Positions 26,239 through 33,856 of a stretch of 39,499 bases of DNA are shown here, piece after piece. This DNA is from Ga0077527 sp021300125 (GTDB lineage: Bacteria > Pseudomonadota > Gammaproteobacteria > Burkholderiales > SG8-41). A program made the position numbers and the translations under genes. The notes beneath the pieces were generated by a model. It did no database searches. It was not told where the DNA came from and saw only the letters and a program-made list of their open reading frames with translations. The DNA lies in the NCBI GenBank assembly GCA_046339595.1, contig JBKDUF010000005.1, positions 1 to 39,499 on the forward strand, in the 5' to 3' direction. Every line of letters starts with the position of its first letter. Position 1 is the first letter of the stretch.

Positions 26239-27015
26239 TTACTGATCGCGGTAGGAGCGACCGCCGTCCACGGTGAGGATGGTGCCGCTGATGTAGCTGG
26301 CACGGCCCGAGGCAAGGAACACGATGGCGCTGGCAATCTCGTCCACGGTGGCGAGCCGGCCGAAGGGATAGCCCCTCGTCAGCTCGCGCCAGCGGCTGGC
26401 ATCACCCAGTTCCTTCTCCGCCCGCGCCTGCCAGCGCACGGTCTGGCGTTCGGTTTCGGTCGCCGCCGGATTGAGGCCGACCACGCGCACGCCGTACTTC
26501 GGGCTTTCGGCACCGAGTGCACGCGACATCGCCACCAGTGCGGCATTGGCCATGCTGCCGGCAATGTAATCGGCGCGGGGACGTTCGCCCGAAGCGCCGA
26601 TGACGTTGACGATGACCCCGCTTCTGCGCTCGCACATCGCGGTGTAGATTTCACGCGCCACATTCAGGAAGCCGAACAGCTTCAGCGACCATGCCGCCTC
26701 CAGCGCGTCCTGGTCAATTTTGGCCAGCGCCCCCTGCGGAATCGAGCCGGCGTTGTTGATCAGGATGTCCACGCCGCGCAGTTCCTGCGCGAGTTTCACC
26801 GCGGCATCCGGCTTCGACAGATCGACAGCATGGCACTGCACCTCGGCGCCGAATCCGGCGACGATCTGCTGTTTCGCGGCTTCGAGATATTCCGGCTTGC
26901 GCGACACCAGGTGCAGCCGGCAGCCCTCCTCGGCCAGCAGTCTGGCGACGCCGAGGCCGATGCCGCGCGAGCCGCCGGTAATCAGCGCGGTCTGGCCGCG
27001 CAGTCGCAGGTCCAT
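26239..27015 (-). CDS. SDR-family oxidoreductase with altered catalytic tetrad (2)
   Basis: It has 258 residues. The nucleotide-binding motif is TGGSRGIGLG near 14, NNAG near 87, and LNPAATETERQ follows the active site. The catalytic YxxxK reads YIAGS, so Tyr is present but the Lys that lowers its pKa is Ser. Such SDRs may use another residue or have lost oxidoreduction. It starts six bases after the stop of a Bug gene, giving a tightly coupled transport-enzyme pair. A GC hairpin (26220-26236) follows its stop without a T tract. Substrate unknown. Confidence 0.88.
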   Translation of the reverse strand: MDLRLRGQTALITGGSRGIGLGVARLLAEEGCRLHLVSRKPEYLEAAKQQIVAGFGAEVQCHAVDLSKPDAAVKLAQELRGVDILINNAGSIPQGALAKIDQDALEAAWSLKLFGFLNVAREIYTAMCERRSGVIVNVIGASGERPRADYIAGSMANAALVAMSRALGAESPKYGVRVVGLNPAATETERQTVRWQARAEKELGDASRWRELTRGYPFGRLATVDEIASAIVFLASGRASYISGTILTVDGGRSYRDQ

Positions 27016-27021
27016 GTTGTT

Positions 27022-28026
27022 CTAGCGTTTCAGCAGGCCCAGGGTATCGAGCGTGTCGCGCACCTGCGCGTCCAGGCCCTCCCAATACTTGAGGGTCTCG
27101 CGGCTGTTGGTGAAATTGGGCACCCACTGGTTGGTTTCGAGGTGGGCGCGCCAGGCCGGGTCCTTGTCCAGCGCGGCAAACGTGCGCTCCCAGTACGCCA
27201 GCGCGTTCGCCGGCAGGCCCTTGCCGGCGATCAGCCCGCGATAGTTCGAGAATGTGGCATCGGTACCCTGCTCGCGGAAGGTCGGCACCTCGGCAAATAC
27301 ACCGCCCATGCGCCGCGGCGCGGTGATGCCGATCACGCGCACCGTACCCGCCTTCAGCTGCGCCACCACCGACGAACCGCTGGCCGACACCACATCGATA
27401 TGCCCGCCCAGCGCCGCGGTGATCGCCTTGCCTGCCGAATCGAATACCACGGTGCGCACCTTGCGCACATCAATGCCTGCCGACTTGAACACCAGTCCCG
27501 CTGCGATGTGGTTCGCGCCGCCGGCGACCGAGGAAAACGCCAGGCTCAGCGAACCGGGGTCCTTGCGCAGGCGCTCGATCAGGTCGCGGCCGGTGCGGAT
27601 CGGCGACTCGTTGCGGACCACGAACACCACATACTCGTCATAGAGCAGGCACACCGGCGTGAAATCGCGGTAGCTGAAGGTAGTGGTGCCGGTGAGATGC
27701 CCCGCCGACAGGTTGAGGTTGGCCATCATCAGGAAGTGGCCGTCGCCGCCGCGCTGCTGCAGATAGGACCAGGCGATATTGTTGCCGCCGCCCGGCTTGT
27801 TCATCACGTTGAGCGGCACATCGACCAGCTTTCTCTCCTGTGCGATCTGCGAGATCAGCCGCAGCATCAGGTCGTTGCTGTTGCCGGCAGCGGAGCCGAC
27901 GATCAGTTCGACCGGACGGTCGGGTTTCCAGGCGGGCTGAGCCTGCGCCGCGGGCGTTTGCAGCATGAACACGGCCGCAAATGCCGGGCCGGCCAGCGAG
28001 ATACACGGACGATCCCAAATCATCAA
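27022..28026 (-). CDS. Bug/TctC-family periplasmic solute-binding protein (most divergent)
   Basis: It has 334 residues; the ATG follows GGAGG by eight bases. The signal peptide runs to about residue 29 (VFMLQTPAAQAQ). The first loop reads IVGSAAGNSNDLMLR and the second VMNKPGGGNNIAWSYL, where others have VDNRPGASG. The C-terminal half (PRRMGGVFAEVPTFREQG) is typical. It has its own promoter, leads an SDR gene at six bases and probably also the aconitase gene. The changed loops suggest a ligand different from simple dicarboxylates. Confidence 0.88.
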   Translation of the reverse strand: MMIWDRPCISLAGPAFAAVFMLQTPAAQAQPAWKPDRPVELIVGSAAGNSNDLMLRLISQIAQERKLVDVPLNVMNKPGGGNNIAWSYLQQRGGDGHFLMMANLNLSAGHLTGTTTFSYRDFTPVCLLYDEYVVFVVRNESPIRTGRDLIERLRKDPGSLSLAFSSVAGGANHIAAGLVFKSAGIDVRKVRTVVFDSAGKAITAALGGHIDVVSASGSSVVAQLKAGTVRVIGITAPRRMGGVFAEVPTFREQGTDATFSNYRGLIAGKGLPANALAYWERTFAALDKDPAWRAHLETNQWVPNFTNSRETLKYWEGLDAQVRDTLDTLGLLKR

Positions 28027-28081
28027 AGCCGCCTCCAGGTTGGACGGGCCTTGTCATGGACATCCGTCAGGCCTCGGTTGG

Positions 28082-28111
28082 ACGATAGGTGCTGGGCTTG
28101 CGGAGTGTCAA
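28082..28111 (-). promoter_or_regulatory. Putative sigma-70 promoter for the Bug/SDR operon
   Basis: A perfect TTGACA (minus, 28111-28106) and TATCGT (28087-28082) are 18 bases apart. The predicted start near 28075 leaves a leader of about 50 bases before the ATG at 28026. This is the best -35 box I found in the window. Confidence 0.55.
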
Positions 28112-28244
28112 GGCTCCAGGGCATGGAACAGCCGCATTCACCGGCGCAGCCGGCGCGCAAGAGCCCGGAAGGACCGGCCAGCCGTCCGCACCCGCGCAGC
28201 ATCCCTGCAGGCCTTGCACCCGGCCGGGATTCAGTCCTTGCCGC

Positions 28245-29126
28245 TCATCGCGGAATGCCGAGCAGCACGCGGGCCTCATCGGTCGTCGTCGGTTCCCGCC
28301 CCACCGCGCGTCCCAGCTCGGCGAAGCGCCGCACCAGCTCGGCATTGGTCGGGCAGCCGATTTCCGGATAGGGGTAGTCGCCGATGCCCGGCGCGAGGTG
28401 GCCGCCGCGGTCGAGCGCAGTGGTGGCCACATTGAAGAGGTTGCCCTCCTTGCAGGCCACGGTCCACTCGATGCGGCGATGCGGCGGCATGAAGTCGATC
28501 AGCGCCTCCAGCCCGCGCGTGGTGCAGGGATGCGCGCCGACGATGCCACCCTCGGCCAGCACGCACTGCACGTAGGCCGGCTCCTTCACCGCGCCCATGT
28601 CGAGGAAGGCCTCGACCATGCGCACGAACGGCACCGCCCACACCGACAGGTGCGGCTTCACGCCGGCATCGGTCATGCCCTGGGCCAGGAACAGGCAGGT
28701 CTCGGTGCTGTTCTTGTAGATCTTGTTGGTGGTGAGGAATTTTTTCTGCACCGGGTCGTACGCGTCGATGTTGCTGCTGCCGGTGTCCACCGCGGCGAAG
28801 TCGGGACGGGTGTTGCTCTTCTGCCCCATCAGCTTGATGTGGGCCAGCCGGTTCTCGTCCTCGTTGACGGTGATCTGGCCCAGTGTCGAGTCGATCAGGA
28901 TGTCGGTCTTCTCGCGGATCTTGGCGACAATTTCGGCATACACCTCGGGCTCGTGGCATTTGCCGCCGTCCGGCGTACGCGCATGGAAATGGATGATCGA
29001 GGCGCCGGCGGCCCGGCACTCCGCCGCGGTTTCGGCAATCTCGTCCGGCCTGAACGGCACGTTGCGGTTGACGTCTCGCGACATGTATTCGTTGACGCGC
29101 ACGGTGATGATGAGTTTTTGGGTCAT
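28245..29126 (-). CDS. BKACE-family (beta-keto acid cleavage, DUF849) enzyme
   Basis: It has 293 residues from MTQKLIITVRVNEYM at 29126; an ATG at 29150 would add eight residues, and neither has a good ribosome site. BKACE enzymes split a beta-keto acid with acetyl-CoA to give acetoacetate and a CoA ester. The zinc site HxH is in IIHFHART near 46, the strand IDSTLGQ near 78 and EGGIVGAHPCTTRGLEAL near 215-230 supply the rest of the pocket. The family covers many substrates, so the keto acid is unknown. It lies 116 bases after the aldolase gene, separated by a large palindromic repeat. Confidence 0.9.
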   Translation of the reverse strand: MTQKLIITVRVNEYMSRDVNRNVPFRPDEIAETAAECRAAGASIIHFHARTPDGGKCHEPEVYAEIVAKIREKTDILIDSTLGQITVNEDENRLAHIKLMGQKSNTRPDFAAVDTGSSNIDAYDPVQKKFLTTNKIYKNSTETCLFLAQGMTDAGVKPHLSVWAVPFVRMVEAFLDMGAVKEPAYVQCVLAEGGIVGAHPCTTRGLEALIDFMPPHRRIEWTVACKEGNLFNVATTALDRGGHLAPGIGDYPYPEIGCPTNAELVRRFAELGRAVGREPTTTDEARVLLGIPR

Positions 29127-29153
29127 GATTTGAAAATCAAGGGCATTCAATGA

Positions 29154-29238
29154 ACAGGATGGACAGGATTTTCAGGATAAACCCCCTGAAAAAAAAGGGG
29201 GGGTTCCGTTTTTATCCTGAAAATCCTGTCCATCCTGT
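29154..29238. repeat. Large palindromic element with perfect 28-bp arms
   Basis: The arm at 29154-29181 (ACAGGATGGACAGGATTTTC, then AGGATAAA) is a perfect inverse of 29211-29238. Inside is a second pairing, AACCCCC with GGGGGTT, around an A-rich loop. The whole can fold into a long hairpin filling the gap between the aldolase and BKACE genes. Half copies occur at 16847 and 19111. On the minus strand no T tract follows, so it does not look like an ordinary terminator. Confidence 0.92.
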
Positions 29239-29242
29239 AAGT

Positions 29243-30010
29243 TCAAGCTTTTACCGCATTCACCCGGCGGCAGACCTCCAGAAACAGATGCCCGTCGGTG
29301 CCGAGCACGATCGCCTGCACGCCGCGGGCGCGCACCGACTTGCCGTAGGCGGGATCGGGCTTGTTGCCGATGGTGGTCATCACGTATTTGCCGTGTCTGC
29401 GCGCAGCGGCGACCACCTTCTCCAGTGCGGCAGACATCTTCGGCTCATCAAAGGTGGCGTGCGGCACGCCCAGCGCAATGGACAGGTCGGTCGGACCGAT
29501 GAAAAACACTTCCAGCCCCGGCATCGCTGCCATGGTTTCAAAATCCTGCAGCGTTGCGGTGTCCTCGATCAGCGGGATCACCATCAGCTCGTCGTTGCTG
29601 CGGCGGACATGCGCATCCCATTCACCCGGCGCGTAGCCGGCGGAACGCACGATGGCACAGGCGCCGCGGCCGCCTTCAGGTGCGTAGCGCACGGCCTGCA
29701 AGGCCTTCGCACAGTTGTCGGTGGTGGCGTGTGACAGCGCAATGCCGGCCACCCCCATGTTCATCAGCTTCAGGATCAGGTTCGAATCGACCTCGGGCAC
29801 GCGTACGAAGGGGGTGATGCCGGCGGCGTCGGCCGCGCGAACGACATGGGCGCAGGTGTCGAGGTCCAGCGGGCTGTGCTCCATGTCGATGATGACGAAA
29901 TCGATGCCGGCCGCAGCCGCCAGTTCGGTAATCATCGGACTGCCGCTGAACAGGATCAGGCCGGTGACGGTTTCGCCGCGCTGCAGCCGGCCGCGGATGG
30001 GGTTTTTCAT
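29243..30010 (-). CDS. HpcH/HpaI-family aldolase
   Basis: It has 255 residues from ATG 30010 (MKNPIRGRLQRGE). The open frame continues far upstream to 31606, but that part is antisense to the MmgE/PrpD gene and not family sequence. Class II aldolase marks are FVIIDMEHSPLD near 45 (catalytic region), PFVRVPEVD near 73, MNMGVAGI, VIPLIEDTATL near 145 and FFIGPTDLSIALG near 172. The usual conserved Gln is not obvious (RVPEVD). The family splits 4-hydroxy-2-oxo acids to pyruvate plus an aldehyde with Mg or Mn. It is divergent from MmgE/PrpD and starts the long minus-strand gene run. Confidence 0.9.
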   Translation of the reverse strand: MKNPIRGRLQRGETVTGLILFSGSPMITELAAAAGIDFVIIDMEHSPLDLDTCAHVVRAADAAGITPFVRVPEVDSNLILKLMNMGVAGIALSHATTDNCAKALQAVRYAPEGGRGACAIVRSAGYAPGEWDAHVRRSNDELMVIPLIEDTATLQDFETMAAMPGLEVFFIGPTDLSIALGVPHATFDEPKMSAALEKVVAAARRHGKYVMTTIGNKPDPAYGKSVRARGVQAIVLGTDGHLFLEVCRRVNAVKA

Positions 30011-30041
30011 GGATAAAGCCGTTGGGTCAGAGAAGCCGTCG

Positions 30042-30071
30042 AGGTTAACCCGCAGCCGACGCGAGGGGCAA
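30042..30071 (-). promoter_or_regulatory. Possible promoter for the aldolase gene
   Basis: On the minus strand TTGCCC (30071-30066) and TAACCT (30047-30042) are 18 bases apart; the -10 match is poor. It is within the 120-base divergent region. Confidence 0.3.
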
Positions 30072-30086
30072 GGCGGCGATCCACGA

Positions 30087-30095
30087 TGCGATAAT
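30087..30095 (+). promoter_or_regulatory. Possible extended -10 promoter for the MmgE/PrpD operon
   Basis: TGCGATAAT is an extended -10 element (TG, one base, GATAAT). No -35 box is present at the right distance. A start near 30102 would leave about 29 bases to the ATG at 30131. Confidence 0.35.
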
Positions 30096-30130
30096 GCGCT
30101 CCCACCACCACGACCATCACTGCAACCGCC

Positions 30131-31564
30131 ATGCCCCAGCCACAGGCCCTCAGCGCAGAACTCGCCCGCTTCGTCACCCGCACCGCCGCGAGGGACATCC
30201 CGCGCGAGGTGATGCACCTCGGCAAACGCTCGCTGCTCGACGGCCTCGGCCTGGCCCTTGCCGGCAACCGGGCCGAATCCGGCCACGTCGTTCGCGCCTA
30301 TCTCAAGACCCTCGGTGTTCCGCTGGACCGCGGCGCCACGGTGATCGGCAGCCGGTTCAAGGTCCCGCCGCGCTTTGCTGCCTTCGCCAACGGCGTGGCG
30401 ATCCACGCCGATGACTATGACGACACGCAGCTCGCAGTCGCCAGCGACCGCGTCTACGGCCTGCTCACCCACCCCACCGCTCCGGTATTGCCGGCGGTGC
30501 TGGCGCTGGCCGAACAGTACAACCGCAGCGGCCTCGACCTGCTCGCCGCCTACCAGATTGCAGTCGAAGTCGAGACCAAGCTCGCCGAGGCAATCAACCC
30601 GCGGCATTACAGCGACGGCTTCCATTCCACCGCCACCTTCGGCGCCATCGGCGCTGCCGCCGGCGCGGCGCGCCTGCTCGGACTCGACGAGGCCCAGACC
30701 ATGCAGGCCTTGAGCCTGGGGGCAACGCAGGCCGCGGGACTGCGCGAGAACTTCGGCACCATGACCAAACCCTTTCATCCCGGCCGCGCCGCCGAGTCCG
30801 GCGTGCTTGCGGCGGAACTGGTGAAACTGGGCTGGACCGCGGCACCGGATGCAATCGAGGCGAAGCGCGGCTTTTTCAATGCCGCCGGCGGCGGTTACGA
30901 CCCGAAGGCCATCCGCGGCAAACTGGGCAAGCCTTGGACCTTCGCCTTTCCAGGCGTCTCGATCAAGCCCCATCCCAGCGGCTCGCTGACCCACCCCGGC
31001 ATGGCCGAGATGCTGGCGTTGATCGAGGCCCACGACATCCGCCCGGAGCAGGTGCGCAAGGTCCGGGTCGGCACCAACCGCCACATGCCCAACACACTGA
31101 TCCACCGCAACCCGAAAACGGAGCTGCAGGCCAAGTTCAGCATGGAGTTCTGCATGGCGATCCTCCTGCTCGAACGCAAGGCGGGGCTGGCGCAGTTCAC
31201 CGACGCCGTGGTCAACCGCGTCGACGTGCAGCAGATGATGAAAAAAATCGAGTTCGGCGTGCATCCCGAGGCCGAGGACGCCGGCTACGAGAAGATGACC
31301 ACGATCATCGAGATCGAACTCGCCGGCGGTCGCCGTGTCAGTGGCCGCGCCGATTTCGGCAAGGGCAGCCCGGCCAACCCGATGAGCGATGCGGAGGTCG
31401 CCGACAAATTCCGCGAATGCGCGGCCTGGGGAGGCCTGCCCGCGAAGAACATCGAGCGCGTGATCGGGATGGTGTTCGATCTGGAGGGTCTCAAGCGCTG
31501 CCGCGATCTCACCCGCCTGATCGCCATTGCACCTGCCGCAAAGCGGGCCCGCAAGCAGAAATAG
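30131..31564 (+). CDS. MmgE/PrpD-family protein
   Basis: It has 477 residues, the normal length. It has the all-helical N-terminal domain (LARFVTRTAARDIPREV), GNRAESGHVVRAYL, the NGVAIHADDYDDTQ segment near 88-102, HSTATFGAIGAAAGAARLLG near 160, and MTKPFHPGRAAESG near 205, followed by the smaller alpha/beta domain (KPHPSGSLTHPGMAEM). Members include 2-methylcitrate dehydratase, cis-aconitate decarboxylase and iminodisuccinate epimerase. PrpD proper is usually with prpB and prpC, absent here, so another polycarboxylate is likely. It heads a plus-strand operon with a PdxA-like enzyme and Bug proteins. No clear ribosome site is seen. Confidence 0.92.
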   Translation: MPQPQALSAELARFVTRTAARDIPREVMHLGKRSLLDGLGLALAGNRAESGHVVRAYLKTLGVPLDRGATVIGSRFKVPPRFAAFANGVAIHADDYDDTQLAVASDRVYGLLTHPTAPVLPAVLALAEQYNRSGLDLLAAYQIAVEVETKLAEAINPRHYSDGFHSTATFGAIGAAAGAARLLGLDEAQTMQALSLGATQAAGLRENFGTMTKPFHPGRAAESGVLAAELVKLGWTAAPDAIEAKRGFFNAAGGGYDPKAIRGKLGKPWTFAFPGVSIKPHPSGSLTHPGMAEMLALIEAHDIRPEQVRKVRVGTNRHMPNTLIHRNPKTELQAKFSMEFCMAILLLERKAGLAQFTDAVVNRVDVQQMMKKIEFGVHPEAEDAGYEKMTTIIEIELAGGRRVSGRADFGKGSPANPMSDAEVADKFRECAAWGGLPAKNIERVIGMVFDLEGLKRCRDLTRLIAIAPAAKRARKQK

Positions 31565-31596
31565 ACTAGAATCCCGGGTTACCTGGAGACTCCAAC

Positions 31597-32625
31597 ATGA
31601 CCGCACTCCCCCGCATCGGATTCATGCTCGGCGATGTCACCGGCATCGGGCCCGAAATCGCGGCCAAACTGCTGGCTTCGGGCCAGCCGCGCGAACAGGC
31701 CGAGGTGGTCATCGTCGGCGACCCGCGCGTGCTCGAACTCGGCATGCGCAATGCCGGCGTACGGGTGCTGCACACGGTCTACCGCAACATCGAGGACATC
31801 CGCTGGCCGCGCCAGGACTATCCCCTGCTTGACCTCGGCAACACCGACCCTGCCCAGTATCTGCAGGGCCAGTCCTCGGACGAAGCCGGCAAGCTCGCCG
31901 GTGACACGCTGAAGGTGATGATCGACCTCGCCACCGCCGGCAAGCTCGACGGCATCTGTTTTGCCCCGCTGAACAAGGGCGCAATGAACCGCGGCGGCTG
32001 GAAATTCAACGACGAGCACCAGATGTTCGCCAGCCTGCTCAAACACCAGGGCTTTTTCGGCGAGATGAACGTGATCGAGCAGTTCAGCACCTTCCGCGTG
32101 ACCTCGCATGTCGCGCTGCGCGAGGCGGTGAACATGATCACGCCGGAACGCATCACCGCGGCGGTCAACCTCGCCCATGACACGCTGACCGCCGCAGGCA
32201 AGGCCAATCCGCGCATCGGCGTTGCCGCGCTCAATCCGCACAACGGCGAGAACGGCCTCTTCGGCGACGAGGAAATCCGCATCATCCGCCCGACGGTGGA
32301 CAAGCTGAAGGCCGGCGGCATCCGCTGCAGTGGTCCGATTTCTTCGGACGTGATTTTCCTGCAGGCGCTGAAAGGCCAGTTCGATGGCGTGGTGATGATG
32401 TACCACGACCAGGGCCAGATCGCGACCAAGCTGCTCGGTTTCAACAAGGGTGTCACCGTCACCGCCGGCCTGAAATCAGTGTTCACCACCCCGGCCCACG
32501 GCACCGCTTACGACATCGTCGGCCAGGGTAAGGCCGACCCCGGTGCGATGGCGCATGCCTTCACCCTGGCCGCGCGCATGGCTGCCGGACGCAAAGCGGC
32601 AAAAGCCGCATACTCTGCGGCGTGA
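31597..32625 (+). CDS. PdxA-family NAD-dependent dehydrogenase (catabolic paralogue)
   Basis: It has 342 residues; the ATG follows GGAGA. PdxA family marks are GFMLGDVTGIGPEI (usually GDPAGIGPE), APLNKGAMNRGG near 124, FRVTSHVALREAV near 165, the metal His in ALNPHNGENGLFGDEE near 211, and VMMYHDQGQ near 265. PdxA oxidises and decarboxylates 4-phosphohydroxythreonine for vitamin B6, but paralogues serve in erythronate breakdown and as the TphB dihydrodiol-dicarboxylate dehydrogenase of terephthalate breakdown. It lies 32 bases after MmgE/PrpD and 41 bases before a Bug gene, so a catabolic role fits. The exact substrate cannot be read from the sequence. Confidence 0.9.
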   Translation: MTALPRIGFMLGDVTGIGPEIAAKLLASGQPREQAEVVIVGDPRVLELGMRNAGVRVLHTVYRNIEDIRWPRQDYPLLDLGNTDPAQYLQGQSSDEAGKLAGDTLKVMIDLATAGKLDGICFAPLNKGAMNRGGWKFNDEHQMFASLLKHQGFFGEMNVIEQFSTFRVTSHVALREAVNMITPERITAAVNLAHDTLTAAGKANPRIGVAALNPHNGENGLFGDEEIRIIRPTVDKLKAGGIRCSGPISSDVIFLQALKGQFDGVVMMYHDQGQIATKLLGFNKGVTVTAGLKSVFTTPAHGTAYDIVGQGKADPGAMAHAFTLAARMAAGRKAAKAAYSAA

Positions 32626-32666
32626 TCCGCAGCTGCTGCAATAACACCCCCCACGGAGGAATCCAC

Positions 32667-33641
32667 ATGAAAATCGCTCTCGTTCCCGGTGTCATCGCCG
32701 GCGCAATGGTCGCCGCTTTCGCGGCGCCGGCTGCCGCCCAGGACTGGAAACCCACCAAGCCCATCCGCATGCTCGTCGGCTTCGCGCCCGGCGGTGGTAC
32801 TGACACCACGGCGCGCGCAATGGGCGGCAAGCTGGCTGAACTCCTCGGCCAGCAGATCATCATCGACAACCGGCCCGGTGCCTCCGGCAACATCGCCACC
32901 GAGATTACCGCCAACGCCGCACCGGACGGCTACACCATACTGATGGGCACCATCGCTTCGCTGGCGATCAACCCCGCCCTGTACAAGAAGCTCGCCTTCG
33001 ATCCGCTGCGGGACGTGCTGCCCGTGTCGCAGACCGTGGATTCAACCAATATCCTGGTGGTACATCCCTCGGTGGCCGTGAAAAACGTCACCGACCTCAT
33101 CGCCATGGGCAAGGCCAAGCCGCTCAACGGCGGCTCGTCGGGTGTAGGCGGCGCAGGCCATCTGGCGCTTGAACTGTTCAACCTGCAGGCCGGCACCCGG
33201 ATCGTGCATGTGCCTTACAAGGGCGGCGGCCCGGCGATGGTGGATCTGATCAGCGGCAACATCAACCTGATCTTCGCCACTGCGGCCAGCGCGGTGCCCC
33301 ACATCCAGAGCGGCAAGATCCGTGCGCTCGCCGTCACCACCGCCAAGCGCTCGGCGCTGGTGCCCGACCTGCCGACGATCTCCGAATCCGGCCTCAAGGG
33401 TTTTGACGCCAACAACTGGTATGGCGTGCTGGTGCCGGCGAAAACCCCGCGCCCGATCATCAACCGCCTGAACAGGGAAATCGTGGCTGTCCTGAACATG
33501 CCGGACGTGAAGAAAATACTGTTTGCCTCCGGCCTCGATGCCGCACCCAGCACGCCGGAGCAGTTTGGCGCCTACATCCGCTCGGAAAAGGACAAGTGGG
33601 AGAAGGTGATCAAGGCGGCCGGCCTGTATCACAGCAACTGA
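32667..33641 (+). CDS. Bug/TctC-family periplasmic solute-binding protein
   Basis: It has 324 residues from ATG 32667, which follows GGAGGA by six bases; the frame upstream to 32622 overlaps the PdxA-like gene and is rejected. The signal peptide is MKIALVPGVIAGAMVAAF with cleavage after APAAAQ. It is canonical: LVGFAPGGGTDTTAR, IIDNRPGASGNI, IVHVPYKGGGP, LPTISESGLKG. It is co-transcribed with the MmgE/PrpD and PdxA-like genes and ends before a strong terminator. The stop codon lies in a 14-base tandem repeat. Confidence 0.94.
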   Translation: MKIALVPGVIAGAMVAAFAAPAAAQDWKPTKPIRMLVGFAPGGGTDTTARAMGGKLAELLGQQIIIDNRPGASGNIATEITANAAPDGYTILMGTIASLAINPALYKKLAFDPLRDVLPVSQTVDSTNILVVHPSVAVKNVTDLIAMGKAKPLNGGSSGVGGAGHLALELFNLQAGTRIVHVPYKGGGPAMVDLISGNINLIFATAASAVPHIQSGKIRALAVTTAKRSALVPDLPTISESGLKGFDANNWYGVLVPAKTPRPIINRLNREIVAVLNMPDVKKILFASGLDAAPSTPEQFGAYIRSEKDKWEKVIKAAGLYHSN

Positions 33642-33687
33642 GTTACAGCAATTGAGTCGCAGCGATTGATTCACGGCAACTGATACA
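33632..33687. repeat. Degenerate 14-nt tandem array over a stop codon
   Basis: Four consecutive units are CAGCAACTGAGTTA, CAGCAATTGAGTCG, CAGCGATTGATTCA and CGGCAACTGATACA. The first unit contains the last codons and TGA stop of the Bug gene. Each unit repeats a TGA in the same relative place. The period of 14 is twice the heptamer period seen elsewhere. Confidence 0.8.
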
Positions 33688-33760
33688 CCGCATTACAGTT
33701 CCTGATGCACTGCAAGCGGTCAGCGCCGGTACAAACAAACTAATCCCGGCGCTGAAAAAG

Positions 33761-33797
33761 AAGACCGCGTGGCGCATGCCACGCGGTCTTTGTTTTT
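33761..33797 (+). terminator. Strong intrinsic terminator after the PrpD-PdxA-Bug operon
   Basis: A perfect 13-bp stem (AAGACCGCGTGGC 33761-33773 with GCCACGCGGTCTT 33778-33790, GCAT loop) is followed by TGTTTTT. An A-rich run on the other side makes it potentially bidirectional. Confidence 0.92.
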
Positions 33798-33856
33798 GGC
33801 ACAATAAAAAACTCCCGCCCCGGTGACGGGCACATTTTTTCGCAAAGGAACTGCGG

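Noticed and set aside
26182..28371. A 729-residue plus-strand open frame
   Set aside because: It runs opposite the SDR and Bug genes, which have family motifs and ribosome sites; the frame itself has none.
30011..31606. An upstream extension of the HpcH/HpaI aldolase giving 787 residues
   Set aside because: The extension is antisense to the MmgE/PrpD gene; the aldolase domain begins at the ATG at 30010.
31597..32625. pdxA of vitamin B6 synthesis
   Set aside because: The signature GDPAGIGPE is GDVTGIGPE and the gene is in a catabolic operon with binding proteins; usual partners such as ksgA or surA are absent.
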